In this document: positions 28,801 to 36,727 of the stretch, one piece after another
Numbering within the stretch: position 1 is the stretch's first letter
How the letters are laid out: each line of letters opens with the position of its first letter
From: DASYQD01 sp036005845
GTDB lineage: Bacteria > Acidobacteriota > Thermoanaerobaculia > Multivoradales > JAIOJS01
DNA: 64,000 bases
Direction of reading: 5' to 3'
Assembly (NCBI GenBank): GCA_036005845.1
Contig: DASYQD010000035.1
Location: 1-64,000 of the forward strand
Notes under the pieces: generated by a model
Seen by the model: only the letters and a program-made list of their open reading frames with translations
Told to the model about the DNA's origin: nothing
The model's database searches: none
Program-made: the position numbers and the translations under genes

Positions 28801-29995
28801 CGACGGCGGCCACGACGGCCGCGTCTGGGACTTCACCGGCCGCGGCGAGGGGTTGCGCCGCACGCCGATGCTGCGCGGCCGCGCCGGCACCGGCGCCGGC
28901 AACGTCCACTGGAGCGCCAACTTCGACGAGATCCAGGACTTCGAGAGCGACATCCGCAACCACTTCGGCGGCAGCGGCTTCATGGACGACGACGACTTCG
29001 CCGCCACCGCGGCGCCGCTGGGGCCGCCGAAGGCCGGGCTCTCACCCGAGCTCGACGCGCTCGCCGCCTACGTCGCCTCGCTCGACGCCGCCTCGCTGCC
29101 GCGAAGCGCGCACCGCGCCGCCGACGGCTCGCTGAGCGCGCAGGCGGCGCAGGGGCGGCTGCACTTCGTCGCCCTCGGCTGCGCGAGCTGCCACTCGGGA
29201 CCGCTGCTCACCGACAGCACGCTCGGCGCGCCGACGCTGCACGACGTGGGCACGCTGCGCACGACCTCCGGCAGCCGCCTCGGCGGCCCGCTGCCCGGCA
29301 TCGACACCCCGAGCCTGCTCGGCGTCTTCGCCGCCGGCCCCTACTTCCACGACGGCTCGGCGCCGACGCTCGACGACGTCTTCACCGTCGCCGGCGGCCG
29401 CGTCGTCGCCGGCGAGAGCGGCACGCCCGGCCCCGACGCGCAGCTCGTCGACACCTTCACCGACATCAACAACGACGATACCGTGCGTGGCCGCGCCTAC
29501 GTCCGTCTCTCGCGCGCCGGCGCGCGGCTCAGCTTCGGCGGTGTCGACGGCGGCCCGGGCGGAGTCGGCGCGCTCGAAGTGCGTTACAGCGACGCCGGGG
29601 TGACGGCGCTCGACGTCGTCGTCAACGGCGTCACACGCTCGCTGTCGCTGCCGGCAGCCGACAACGACCCGAGCTGGCGGCTCACCAACTGGCGCACGGT
29701 ACGCCTCGAAGGCATCGCCTGGAACGCCGGGGCCGCCAATACCGTCGAGCTGGTGACCCCGAGCGGTTTCCCCAGCCTCGGCGTCGACGAGATCGTCGTC
29801 TCCACCGCCGCCGACCTCGCCGCGGCCGCACCGCACCGCGCCGCGCTCGCGCTCTCCGCCGGCGAACGCGCCGAGCTCGTCGCCTACCTCTCGTCGCTCG
29901 ACGCTCACGACGTCGATGGCGGCGCCCTCATGCCGCTCCTCGTCGACGGCTTCGAAGCCGGCAACACCGCCGCCTGGGCGGCCGCCACGCCTTAG
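25895..29995 (+). CDS. Exported dihaem cytochrome c (MauG/CCP-like) with propeller, Ig-like and PKD modules
   Basis: 1366 residues from a GTG at 25895, with an N-terminal signal (LSALVAAATALMAQL). Modules in order are an LVIVD-like propeller region (about 35-370), an Ig-like domain ending FSTGATV, a PKD domain (about 495-572, FDFGDGSPR), a YVTN-type propeller (about 585-900, SPNGNVVYA and SPLGDYVF) and a C-terminal cytochrome-c-peroxidase-like part with two haem sites, CATCH at 964-968 and CASCH at 1096-1100. About 150 residues that look like a beta-sandwich are inserted after the second haem site. The likely role is periplasmic or surface redox chemistry, as in MauG-like enzymes. The substrate is unknown. 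Confidence 0.85.
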   Translation: MPSSTHFARWGRLSALVAAATALMAQLGPPVVPGFPNVPQVAGTLLSGLNAPQQGRTAIVAYHDGILFTVPELPDSQPGSDFQVRSWNISDPRHPVELAQHGVSPMPINAHGYIHSGPYVVLGPNFPPQAPWSWRADAPGQLTRTTFPGFLGISDRGHLFQPWFVGDTWRIYREVTGTAWISKDNVELGRWDHLGLTGVIGHPFLLGDLVIFASEESRTGIATYDVSNPAHPVLLDVLTTGGPGGYWPELWSGDGKLYVVFPYRDSGNGMRVVDATDPSHLRLIADVPLPGASAMYAQFQDEYAFIGDHKIDMRTFRSVLDLHGATVRRTNDGGTGVDTSQFALPLGNLLVTGGSGPNQGMAIWAHQSEPDTRGPAVTYHIPQSGRTNYPVGAPISLLIHETLESTTIVNGQTFIVRPVGGAALPGRLVFSFDDVLTFTPDAPLLPNTSYEVVVPAGGIKDVAGNGIVGYSYTFSTGATVGGNQAPAIAAFDAAEYPAAPGATVTLSASGSDPEGQALEYRFDFGDGSPRTEWGSGTSAAHAYAAAGHYRATVQARDAAGAIASRAVVVTVVAAPTGPQPTASGQLLCDGARGRVWTVHPDQGTVAALDATSLDVLFEVPVCAAPRSLARTAAGEVWVACSGDDRLRVLDAASGAPLAEVATGYGSAPMGVAASPNGNVVYAAFDGSGELRRYDAASRAQTGAVTLGRGAHAVAVVPDGSRVLVTRFLSPHDFAEVWDVAASSFTLTRTLRIDKLGGEANVDTQATGRGTLNYLASIVVAPDGRSAWVAGTKPNVERGLLIGPDLDSDNTVRAALVQLDLATNRVAHTLDLDNSDSPSALALSPLGDYVFATLQGNDEVMVLDALATPSSAGLGGLVTRLGTGAAPQGACADAVTQRVFVEDFLGRSVTALATGELFAHGDIQVGHTTVDTASSEVLTAAQLAGKRTFYHAGDRRMSAEGYMSCATCHVDGGHDGRVWDFTGRGEGLRRTPMLRGRAGTGAGNVHWSANFDEIQDFESDIRNHFGGSGFMDDDDFAATAAPLGPPKAGLSPELDALAAYVASLDAASLPRSAHRAADGSLSAQAAQGRLHFVALGCASCHSGPLLTDSTLGAPTLHDVGTLRTTSGSRLGGPLPGIDTPSLLGVFAAGPYFHDGSAPTLDDVFTVAGGRVVAGESGTPGPDAQLVDTFTDINNDDTVRGRAYVRLSRAGARLSFGGVDGGPGGVGALEVRYSDAGVTALDVVVNGVTRSLSLPAADNDPSWRLTNWRTVRLEGIAWNAGAANTVELVTPSGFPSLGVDEIVVSTAADLAAAAPHRAALALSAGERAELVAYLSSLDAHDVDGGALMPLLVDGFEAGNTAAWAAATP

Positions 29996-30069
29996 CCACC
30001 GGCCTCGGCGGTAACGCAGGGCGGCGAGGCGAGGCCTTGCCGCCGCTGTGCCGCCGATCTATATTGATC

Positions 30070-30483
30070 GTGGTGGCCACTTCCTCGCGACCACGGCGGA
30101 CGACCCTCGCGCGCGGACGGAAGCGCGTCCTGATCGTGCTCTTCATCCCTAGCGTCGAGCGAGACGGGATGACGCCGATCGACCAGAACGCCTGGGTCGA
30201 AGCCGCTCTGGCGACGCTCGGACGCGTGTTCGGCGGCGCCACGGCGTATCCGCGAGCGAGAGGCGTGTGGCGGGACGACGATCGCGGCGGCGCGTTGGTG
30301 ATGGACGAACCGGTGGTCGTCCACTGCTACACGACGCCGCGCGCGATCCACGCCCCAGACAATCTGGCCGAGCTCGGCGGCTTCTGCCGTCAGATGGGAC
30401 GTGAGACGCGACAGGGAGAGGTCGGCCTGGTGATCGGTGACGAGTACTTCGCCATCCAGGATTTCGCGGAGGAGGAGCTATGA
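30070..30483 (+). CDS. Hypothetical protein, first gene of an unknown two-gene unit
   Basis: About 137 residues. The start is uncertain: GTG at 30070 or 30073, or ATG at 30169; the earlier starts keep the strand KRVLIVLFIPSVERDG. The fold looks alpha/beta: IDQNAWVEAALATLGRVFGG, then VWRDDDRGGALVMDEPVVVHCY, then ELGGFCRQMGRETRQGEVGLVI. It has no signal peptide or membrane helix. Its stop overlaps the start of the next gene by four bases (ATGA), so both are made together. I have an impression of a family of small proteins that recurs with the same partner in other genomes, but no function is known to me. Confidence 0.6.
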   Translation: MVATSSRPRRTTLARGRKRVLIVLFIPSVERDGMTPIDQNAWVEAALATLGRVFGGATAYPRARGVWRDDDRGGALVMDEPVVVHCYTTPRAIHAPDNLAELGGFCRQMGRETRQGEVGLVIGDEYFAIQDFAEEEL

Positions 30484-30848
30484 AAGCGCAGCTCGATATG
30501 CGGAGAATTGCCAAGGGACTCGGCGCCAAGCGTCGCGGAAGGGTGGCGGCCACCGGCGGTTTCTTCGGAGCGACGCAGCTGCTCGCCGAGGTGGGCGCCC
30601 GCTTCCGTACGCCGGTGGGTGGCGGCCGGCCAACGGATCCACGGTGGACGGAGAGGCGATTGGTGCCTCTCGCACCGCGCACGCTGGAGCGGCTGGAGGC
30701 GATTACCGCGAAGGTGCGGGAGCACGGCGAGGTGAGCCTCGAGCCAATGCAATTGGCCGCCCTGCTGCTGGAGAAAACGACCGAGCAGCTGAGTGGCGAT
30801 GAGGCGGAAGAGCTTGCTCGCGCGGGAGCGCCGCGGGCACGCCCATAG
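30480..30848 (+). CDS. Hypothetical protein, second gene of an unknown two-gene unit
   Basis: 122 residues. The basic N-terminus (MRRIAKGLGAKRRGRV) is followed by a glycine-rich stretch (AATGGFFGATQLLAEVG) and a proline/arginine linker with GGRPTDPRW. The C-terminal helices (LAPRTLERLEAITAKVREHG, then PMQLAALLLEKTTEQL) resemble the dimerising helices of small DNA-binding or antitoxin proteins. The ATGA overlap with the previous gene and the paired sizes suggest a toxin-antitoxin or sensor-effector pair. No family assignment is possible from the sequence alone. Confidence 0.6.
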   Translation: MKAQLDMRRIAKGLGAKRRGRVAATGGFFGATQLLAEVGARFRTPVGGGRPTDPRWTERRLVPLAPRTLERLEAITAKVREHGEVSLEPMQLAALLLEKTTEQLSGDEAEELARAGAPRARP

Positions 30849-30875
30849 GTCCCCTCCAGCATCCAGCGAGGCTGG

Positions 30876-31778
30876 ATGAATGGCAGAATGGCCACTCACG
30901 CCGTGAGGCCACATCGAAGGACGCTCGCGTGCTTGGTGTTGACGCGGGCGCTCGTCATGCCGCTCGGCGGTGGGCTCGCGCTCGCCTGCCATCGCGAGGC
31001 ACCGATCTCCGCCGACGTGGTGGCGCGCATCGCCGGGCAGCAGGTGCCTTACGCGCGGTTCGAGGAGTTCCTGCGCAAGCAGGTGGGCGACGGCGCGGGT
31101 GCGCTCGACAGCCGGGTGCTGTCGCGTCTGCTCGACCAGTTCCTCGACGCCGAGCTGCTGGCGCGGTTGGCCGCCGACCAGACGCACGCTACGCCGGCGG
31201 GCGGCGAGCGGCAGGCGCTCGATTCGCTGCTCGCCGGGGCGGACGCGCCGGTGGAGACGGTCGAGGCCGAGCAGTACTTTCGCACCCACGAAAGCGACTT
31301 CGCGCTGCCCGAGCGGCTGCGCCTCCACCACATCCTGGTCTCCTCGGGCGCCGACGCGCGGCGGGTGGCGCAGCGGCTCGCCGCCGGCGAGGACTTCGCC
31401 GCCGTCGCCCGCGAGCTGTCGCTCGACCCCAGCGCGCCCGCCGGCGGCGACCAGGGCGAGATCGCCCTCGACGACCTGCCGCCGGCGTTCGCGCAGCAGG
31501 TCGAGCACCTCGCGCCCGGCGAGGTCGGCGACCCGATCCAGGCGAGCGACGGCTGGCACCTCTTCCGCCTCGACGAGCGGCTGCCGGCGCGTCAGCGCAC
31601 CTTCGCCGAGGTCTCGGGCGAGGTCACCGACCGCCTCCACCGCCAGCGCGGCGACGCCCTCCTCGCCCAGCGGCTGGCCGAGGCGGCCGATAAGTACAAT
31701 GTCGTGGTGTACGCGCAGAACCTCCCCTTCGACTACCACGGCGACCACCCGCGCGCCGACCAGAAAGCCAGCCGATGA
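30876..31778 (+). CDS. Parvulin-type peptidyl-prolyl isomerase lipoprotein
   Basis: 300 residues. The N-terminal signal ends in a lipobox-like LALAC, so it is probably a lipoprotein. A SurA_N-like helical region (about 45-125, ISADVVARIAGQQVPYARFE) is followed by one parvulin domain (about 145-240) with the family phrases LRLHHILVSSGADAR, FAAVARELSLDPS and WHLFRLDE. It catalyses proline isomerisation and holds unfolded outer-membrane proteins in the periplasm. The start ATG at 30876 has no strong ribosome binding site; ATG 30888 is an alternative. Its stop overlaps the next gene (ATGA). Confidence 0.87.
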   Translation: MNGRMATHAVRPHRRTLACLVLTRALVMPLGGGLALACHREAPISADVVARIAGQQVPYARFEEFLRKQVGDGAGALDSRVLSRLLDQFLDAELLARLAADQTHATPAGGERQALDSLLAGADAPVETVEAEQYFRTHESDFALPERLRLHHILVSSGADARRVAQRLAAGEDFAAVARELSLDPSAPAGGDQGEIALDDLPPAFAQQVEHLAPGEVGDPIQASDGWHLFRLDERLPARQRTFAEVSGEVTDRLHRQRGDALLAQRLAEAADKYNVVVYAQNLPFDYHGDHPRADQKASR

Positions 31779-32935
31779 AACACCGTGAGCCGCTCCGCGC
31801 CCTGATCTTCGCCCTGCCGCTGCTCGCGCTCCTGCCCGCGAGCCTCGCCGCCCAGACCCTCCTCATCGACCGCATCGTGGTGCGCATCAACGACCGCATC
31901 GCCACGATGATGGACTTCGAGAAGCAGCTCGCCGAGCGCCGGCAGGGCATCGCCAGCGATCCGTCGCTCACCGACACCCAGCGCCAGCACGCGCTCGACG
32001 AAGCCGGCCGCGAAGTGTTCACCGACATCTACCAGTCGCTCCTGCTGCTGTCGCGCGCCGACCAGCTCGGCGCCCGCGTCACCGAGGTCGACGTCGACAA
32101 GGCCCTCGCCACGACGCGCGAGCGGATGGGCCTGCAGACCGAGGAGCAGATGCAGCAGGCGCTGCAGGCCTCGGGGCTCACCGAGGAGGCGCTGCACGAG
32201 CGGCTGCGCGAGAACCTCCTCGTGCAGGAGGTGATGGGCCGCGAGGTGCACCCGCGCCTGCGGGTGAGCGAGGACGAGCTGCGCCGCTACTACCGCGAGC
32301 ACGCCGACGAGTTCACCAACCCGGCCGCGGTGCGGCTGCAGGAAGTGGTGGTGCTGCAGGACGAGCAGAACCCCGACGCCGTCGCCGCCCTCGCCAAGCG
32401 CATGCACGACGAGATCGCCGCCGGCAAGAAGCCCGAGGACGTGGTCGGCAAGGGCACGCAGCTCGTCGACTTGGGCTGGGTCAACCGCGGCGACCTCGAC
32501 GCCGAGCTCGAGAAGGCGGCCTGGGCGCTGCAGCCCGGCGGCGTCACGCAGCCGGTGCGCGGACGCGGCGGCATGCACATCGTCAAGCTGCTCGAGCGCC
32601 GCGAGCCGGTGGTGCGCCCCTTCGACGAGGTCAAGGACCAGATCAGCGGCAAGGTCGAGCAGAGCCGCCTCGCCACCGAGTACCCCGGCTACCTGCGCGA
32701 GCTCGAGGCGCGGTCGTACATCGTGCTCAACGTGCCGCCCGAGGCCGAAGGGTTCAAGGGGCTGCAGGCCGAGAGCCAGGCCCCTGACGCGCTCGAAGGG
32801 CTGCGCGAGCTGTCGCCCACCAAGGCGCCGGCGAAGCCGAGCGCACAGCGACCCGCGACGCCGCCCGCGTCGCAGCCAGCCATCGCTCCGCCGCCGGCGC
32901 AGCCGGCAGCCACGCCGCCGCCTCCCGGCCGCTGA
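31775..32935 (+). CDS. SurA-like periplasmic chaperone/peptidyl-prolyl isomerase
   Basis: 386 residues with a signal peptide cut after SLAAQ (near residue 27). The N-terminal domain (IDRIVVRINDRIATMMDFEKQL) and a long helical region match SurA. One parvulin domain is recognisable (about 185-275: VRLQEVVVLQDEQNPD, LVDLGWVNRGDLD, GGMHIVKLLERREP). The C-terminal 70 residues are rich in proline and alanine and disordered. It is translationally coupled to the preceding PPIase, so two chaperones of one class are made together, probably for outer-membrane protein assembly. Confidence 0.88.
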   Translation: MKHREPLRALIFALPLLALLPASLAAQTLLIDRIVVRINDRIATMMDFEKQLAERRQGIASDPSLTDTQRQHALDEAGREVFTDIYQSLLLLSRADQLGARVTEVDVDKALATTRERMGLQTEEQMQQALQASGLTEEALHERLRENLLVQEVMGREVHPRLRVSEDELRRYYREHADEFTNPAAVRLQEVVVLQDEQNPDAVAALAKRMHDEIAAGKKPEDVVGKGTQLVDLGWVNRGDLDAELEKAAWALQPGGVTQPVRGRGGMHIVKLLERREPVVRPFDEVKDQISGKVEQSRLATEYPGYLRELEARSYIVLNVPPEAEGFKGLQAESQAPDALEGLRELSPTKAPAKPSAQRPATPPASQPAIAPPPAQPAATPPPPGR

Positions 32936-33121
32936 GGCTGCGGCGAGCGTCGGCGGCGCCGTGCCGCTGAGGGTTTTCCCTCTGCCGCGCTGAGGAGGTC
33001 GCTCGACGCGGCGGCCCGCCTCACCTCCCTAACCTGAGCCTGCACGTCGGGCCACGGGCGGATGCGTCCCGCGCCCCACGCGAACGCTCATGGACGCTCA
33101 CGACGCGAAGGGGGGTTCTCG

Positions 33122-36100
33122 GTGACCAGGCGGACTCTCGGTTGTCTCGTCACGCTGCTCTTTCTCGCGCTGCCGGCGGCGGCGCAAGTAGCCACCACCT
33201 CGGTGATCCTCGAGCTCAACGGCGATCCCGGCGCCGTCTACAAGGCGAAGCGCACGCAGCAAGGACTCTCCACCAGCGCGGCGCAGCTCGATGCCTACCG
33301 CGCGCAGCTCACCAGCGCGCAGAACGCGGTGATCTCCGCCGCGACCGCCCGCGGGTTGGCGGTGAGCCTCGACCGCGCCGCCATCTACGGCGCCGACCAT
33401 CGCGTCGCCGGCAACGTCGACCTGCGCTACACCCTCGTCTACAACGGCGTGGCGGTGACGGTACCGGTGACGCAGGTCGCCGCGCTCGCCGCGGTGCCCG
33501 GCGTCAAGAGCGTGCACCGCTCGCAGATGCTCAAGACGCAGCTCGACCACAGCGTGCCCTACATCAAGGCCGACAAGCTCTACGGCACGCCGCCCGCGCT
33601 CGGTCCCTACGACCTGCCGCGCGGCATCGAGGGGCAGGGCATGGTGGTGGCGGTGATCGACACCGGCGTCGAGTGGAGCCACGAGATGTTCGGCGGCGAC
33701 CCGACGCCGCCGCGGCTCGGCATCGCGCCGCCGGCGACGCTGGTCGGCAGCAACCAGAAGGTCGTCTACTACCTGCCGTTCGGCGACCTCGCCGTCGAGG
33801 ACGGCGTCGGCCACGGCACCCACGTCTCCTCGACCGCCGCCGGCTACCGCGGCTACACGGCCGGACCGGACAGCATTCCGCTCAACGCCGACGACGTGCC
33901 CATCCACGGCGTGGCGCCGCAGGCGAAGCTGATGGTCTACGGCGTCTGCGCCAACGTCCTGTCGATCGTCGGCTCGTTGACCGGCGCCATCGGCGGCTGC
34001 CTCAACGAGTACACCATGCTGGCGCTCGAAGACGCGGTGTCGCCGCGTACGCTGACCGGCTACGCCAAGCCGGTGGCCAACGTCATCAACCTGTCGCTCG
34101 GCGGCGAGTACGGCACCGCGGACGACCCCACCGCCGTCGCCTGCAGCAACGCCGCGATCATGGGCGCCGTCGTCGTCGCCGCCGCCGGCAACTCGGGCGA
34201 CGTCGCCGGCATCGTCGGCGCGCCGTCGACCGGCACGCGCGTCATCTCGGTGGCCGCCACCAACGACGCCGGCGTGGCGCCGCTCGGCATCGACCCGCTC
34301 GACGCCGCCGGCAACCGGCTCACCGGCGCGCCGCTCATCCGTGCCGCCGCCTCGCCGCAATCGAACGGCGCGCAGCCCTACCGCGGCGGCATCAGTGGCA
34401 ACTACGTCTTCGCCGGCCTCGCCGACACGCCCGACCAGGTGCCGCCCAGCGTCGCCGGCAACATCTGCCTCGTCGAGCGCGGCTCGACGGCGGAGGAATC
34501 CAACACCGGCGAGGGCACCGGCCTGTGGGCGAACAAGGCGGCCAACTGCAAGGCGCAGGGCGCCGTCGCCACCGTCGGCTTCAACAACGCGCCGGGGCCG
34601 GTCGGCGAGGTGCTCGCCCCGTCGGCCGACCTCGTCGCCACCATCTCGCGCGAGGACGGCCTCTACTTGAAGGACACCCTCGGCTTCGACGCCAACGGCG
34701 TCTCTAAATACAGGATCCACATCACCGGTCCCGACTCGGCGCTCTTCCAGGGCGAGATCGCCGGCTTCAGCTCGCGCGGCCCGGTGGCCGGCCTCGGCCA
34801 GATCAAGCCCGACGTCGCCGCGCCCGGCGTGGCGATCGTCGCCGCGGTGCCGCCGGCGAGCATGATGGGCGGCCTCGCCGCCGCCGACACCTACGGCCCC
34901 AACTACGGCGAGGCGCAGGGCACCAGCATGGCGACGCCGCACGTCACCGGCGCCGCGGCGCTCATCAAGCAGGCCAACCCGACGTGGCACCCCGACTACG
35001 TGCGCACGGCGCTGCAGAACACGGCGACGCCCTTCCGCGACGCCGCCGGCAACCCCGGCGCCTACGGCTCCGGCAACTTCCCGATCCACGCGCAGGGCGC
35101 CGGCCTGATCGACGTCGCCGCGGCGGCGAAGGCGAAGGCGCTGCTCGGCGTCAAGGGCGACGGCGTGATCAAGCCGTTCATCCTCGGCAGCCACTCCTTC
35201 GGCGCCTTCCCGATCGTCGGCAACGAGTGCAGCAACCCGTTCTCGGTGGGCCTCGACCTCGTCGACCTGCGCGGCACGGGCGGCACGTACACGCTGCGCG
35301 CCTATCCCAACCGCGACACCGAGCCGGCGCAGGCGAGCTTTACGCTGCCGGCGACGGTGACGGTGCCGCCCAACGGCTCGGCGCACTTCGACGCCGGCAT
35401 CGCCGTCGCCGGCAACGCACTCCGGGACGTCCAGAGCGGCGGCCAAGCCGACCTGCAGTGGTACGTCGTCGCCGAGCGCACCGACGGCACCGAGAAGCTG
35501 GCGATGCCGATGCTGCTGCGCGCCACGCCGAGCGTCCCCGGCGCCTCGATCGGCGGCGTCCACGACGTCGTCGAGACCTTCGAGGACACCGTGCCCGGCG
35601 GCACGCCGGCGGTCGTCTTCCAGTCCAACAACGAGATCAGCGTGCCGGCGGGGACGATGCGCATCCAGGCGAAGATGGATGGCGACGACGTGGTCACCGG
35701 CGTGCCGGCGCCCACCGAAGTCGACCTCTACCTGCTCTACGAGGACGGCAGCGAGGACGGCGTGGTCGTCGCCTCGTCGACCTCGGCCGGCAACCACGAG
35801 TATCTCGACTACACCTCGCCGGTCCCCGGTACCTATAACGTGCGCGTGCGCAGCGAGACCGGCGGGCCGGTGAGCTACACGATGACCGTGACGCAGACGC
35901 AGGCGGCGACGCCGGACCCGGCGAGCCTCGCCGCGCTGACCACCGAGTACGTCGACCAGACGGGACAGGCGGTCGACTTCGACGGCGCCTTCACGCTGTC
36001 GTGGACGGGCGGCGGTCACGAGACGGGCTTCTCCGTCGAGCAGAAGAGTGGCGGCGGTGACTGGCAGCGGCTGGCACTCGCCGGCCCCGCGGCGCGCAGC

Positions 36101-36580
36101 TTCGCGCTATCCGGCCTCCAGAACGGCAGCTACGAGTACCGCGTCGTCGCCCAGTACCCCGGTGCGGTGTGCACCTACGTGGCGGCGCCGAGCAACGCGC
36201 GCGGCGTGACCGTGGAACGCCGCCAGCCGGTCGACGCCACCGGCACGACGAGGGCGACGATCAGCCGCACCTCGTTCAGCAACGGCGTCATGGAGGTCGA
36301 CTTCGTGCTGCGCAACGACGGCAGCGCGCCGCTCCTCAACCCGGTGACGCTATCGGTCGTCGGGGTCTCGAGCCCCGACGTCCGCGTCCTCAACGCCGAC
36401 AATGGTGGGGGCGGTACCAGCCGCGGCGACGCCGCGACCTTCAGCTATGCCGCCAACGTCGGCGGCGAGACGCTGGCCCCAGGTGAGACCAGCGCCCCGC
36501 GCACGGTGCGCTTCGCCGATCCCAACGGCGAGCTCTTCCGCGCCGACGTTCTCGTGTCGGCCTACGCGCCGGCGCCGTAG
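33122..36580 (+). CDS. Secreted subtilisin-like protease (S8) with PA insert and C-terminal beta domains
   Basis: 1152 residues from a GTG at 33122 preceded by an A/G-rich box. An ATG at 33062 would add 20 residues ahead of the signal peptide (TLGCLVTLLFLALPAAAQ). An inhibitor I9-like propeptide precedes the catalytic domain. The triad is D180 in VIDTGVEW, H231 in GHGTHVSS and S602 in GTSMATPH. A PA-type insertion lies between His and Ser (NICLVERGS, LWANKAANCKAQGAVATVGF). About 500 residues of beta-sandwich domains follow, including an Fn3-like one (FTLSWTGGGHETGF). It is an extracellular or cell-surface peptidase. It should not be confused with the cytoplasmic subtilase of the island. Confidence 0.93.
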   Translation: MTRRTLGCLVTLLFLALPAAAQVATTSVILELNGDPGAVYKAKRTQQGLSTSAAQLDAYRAQLTSAQNAVISAATARGLAVSLDRAAIYGADHRVAGNVDLRYTLVYNGVAVTVPVTQVAALAAVPGVKSVHRSQMLKTQLDHSVPYIKADKLYGTPPALGPYDLPRGIEGQGMVVAVIDTGVEWSHEMFGGDPTPPRLGIAPPATLVGSNQKVVYYLPFGDLAVEDGVGHGTHVSSTAAGYRGYTAGPDSIPLNADDVPIHGVAPQAKLMVYGVCANVLSIVGSLTGAIGGCLNEYTMLALEDAVSPRTLTGYAKPVANVINLSLGGEYGTADDPTAVACSNAAIMGAVVVAAAGNSGDVAGIVGAPSTGTRVISVAATNDAGVAPLGIDPLDAAGNRLTGAPLIRAAASPQSNGAQPYRGGISGNYVFAGLADTPDQVPPSVAGNICLVERGSTAEESNTGEGTGLWANKAANCKAQGAVATVGFNNAPGPVGEVLAPSADLVATISREDGLYLKDTLGFDANGVSKYRIHITGPDSALFQGEIAGFSSRGPVAGLGQIKPDVAAPGVAIVAAVPPASMMGGLAAADTYGPNYGEAQGTSMATPHVTGAAALIKQANPTWHPDYVRTALQNTATPFRDAAGNPGAYGSGNFPIHAQGAGLIDVAAAAKAKALLGVKGDGVIKPFILGSHSFGAFPIVGNECSNPFSVGLDLVDLRGTGGTYTLRAYPNRDTEPAQASFTLPATVTVPPNGSAHFDAGIAVAGNALRDVQSGGQADLQWYVVAERTDGTEKLAMPMLLRATPSVPGASIGGVHDVVETFEDTVPGGTPAVVFQSNNEISVPAGTMRIQAKMDGDDVVTGVPAPTEVDLYLLYEDGSEDGVVVASSTSAGNHEYLDYTSPVPGTYNVRVRSETGGPVSYTMTVTQTQAATPDPASLAALTTEYVDQTGQAVDFDGAFTLSWTGGGHETGFSVEQKSGGGDWQRLALAGPAARSFALSGLQNGSYEYRVVAQYPGAVCTYVAAPSNARGVTVERRQPVDATGTTRATISRTSFSNGVMEVDFVLRNDGSAPLLNPVTLSVVGVSSPDVRVLNADNGGGGTSRGDAATFSYAANVGGETLAPGETSAPRTVRFADPNGELFRADVLVSAYAPAP

Positions 36581-36610
36581 ACCGGCAGCGCTTCCTGAGC
36601 GAAAACAAAG

Positions 36611-36641
36611 CCGCCCCCTGCGCCGTTCGGGCAGGGGGCGG
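36611..36641 (-). terminator. Intrinsic terminator of the TonB-receptor gene
   Basis: CCGCCCCCTGC (36611-36621) and GCAGGGGGCGG (36631-36641) form a perfect 11-base-pair stem with a nine-base loop. Read on the minus strand it is followed by CTTTGTTTTC, the required T-rich run. It lies 82 bases after the stop of the receptor gene. On the plus strand no T-run follows. Confidence 0.75.
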
Positions 36642-36683
36642 TGTCGTCAGCATCGAGGCCCCTTCGTCGCCGGGCTCCTCGGG

Positions 36684-36727
36684 GCTGAGCCCGACGCGCG
36701 CACGTAAGTGCGCGCTCTGGGCTCAGC
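36684..36727 (-). other. Long hairpin spanning the end of the TonB-receptor gene
   Basis: Two 20-base arms (36684-36703 and 36708-36727) pair with two mismatches and one wobble across a four-base loop. The structure includes the stop codon of the receptor gene. With the terminator just downstream it makes a tandem pair of hairpins, which may protect the mRNA end. Confidence 0.5.

Noticed and set aside
25690..30483. Single plus-strand frame of 1597 codons
   Set aside because: Most of it is a shadow of the cytochrome gene. Only the last 140 codons (from about 30070) have protein-like character and are annotated on their own.
33098..36019. Minus-strand open frame of 973 codons
   Set aside because: Antisense to the secreted subtilase; composition is Arg/His/Val-rich and lacks any motif.
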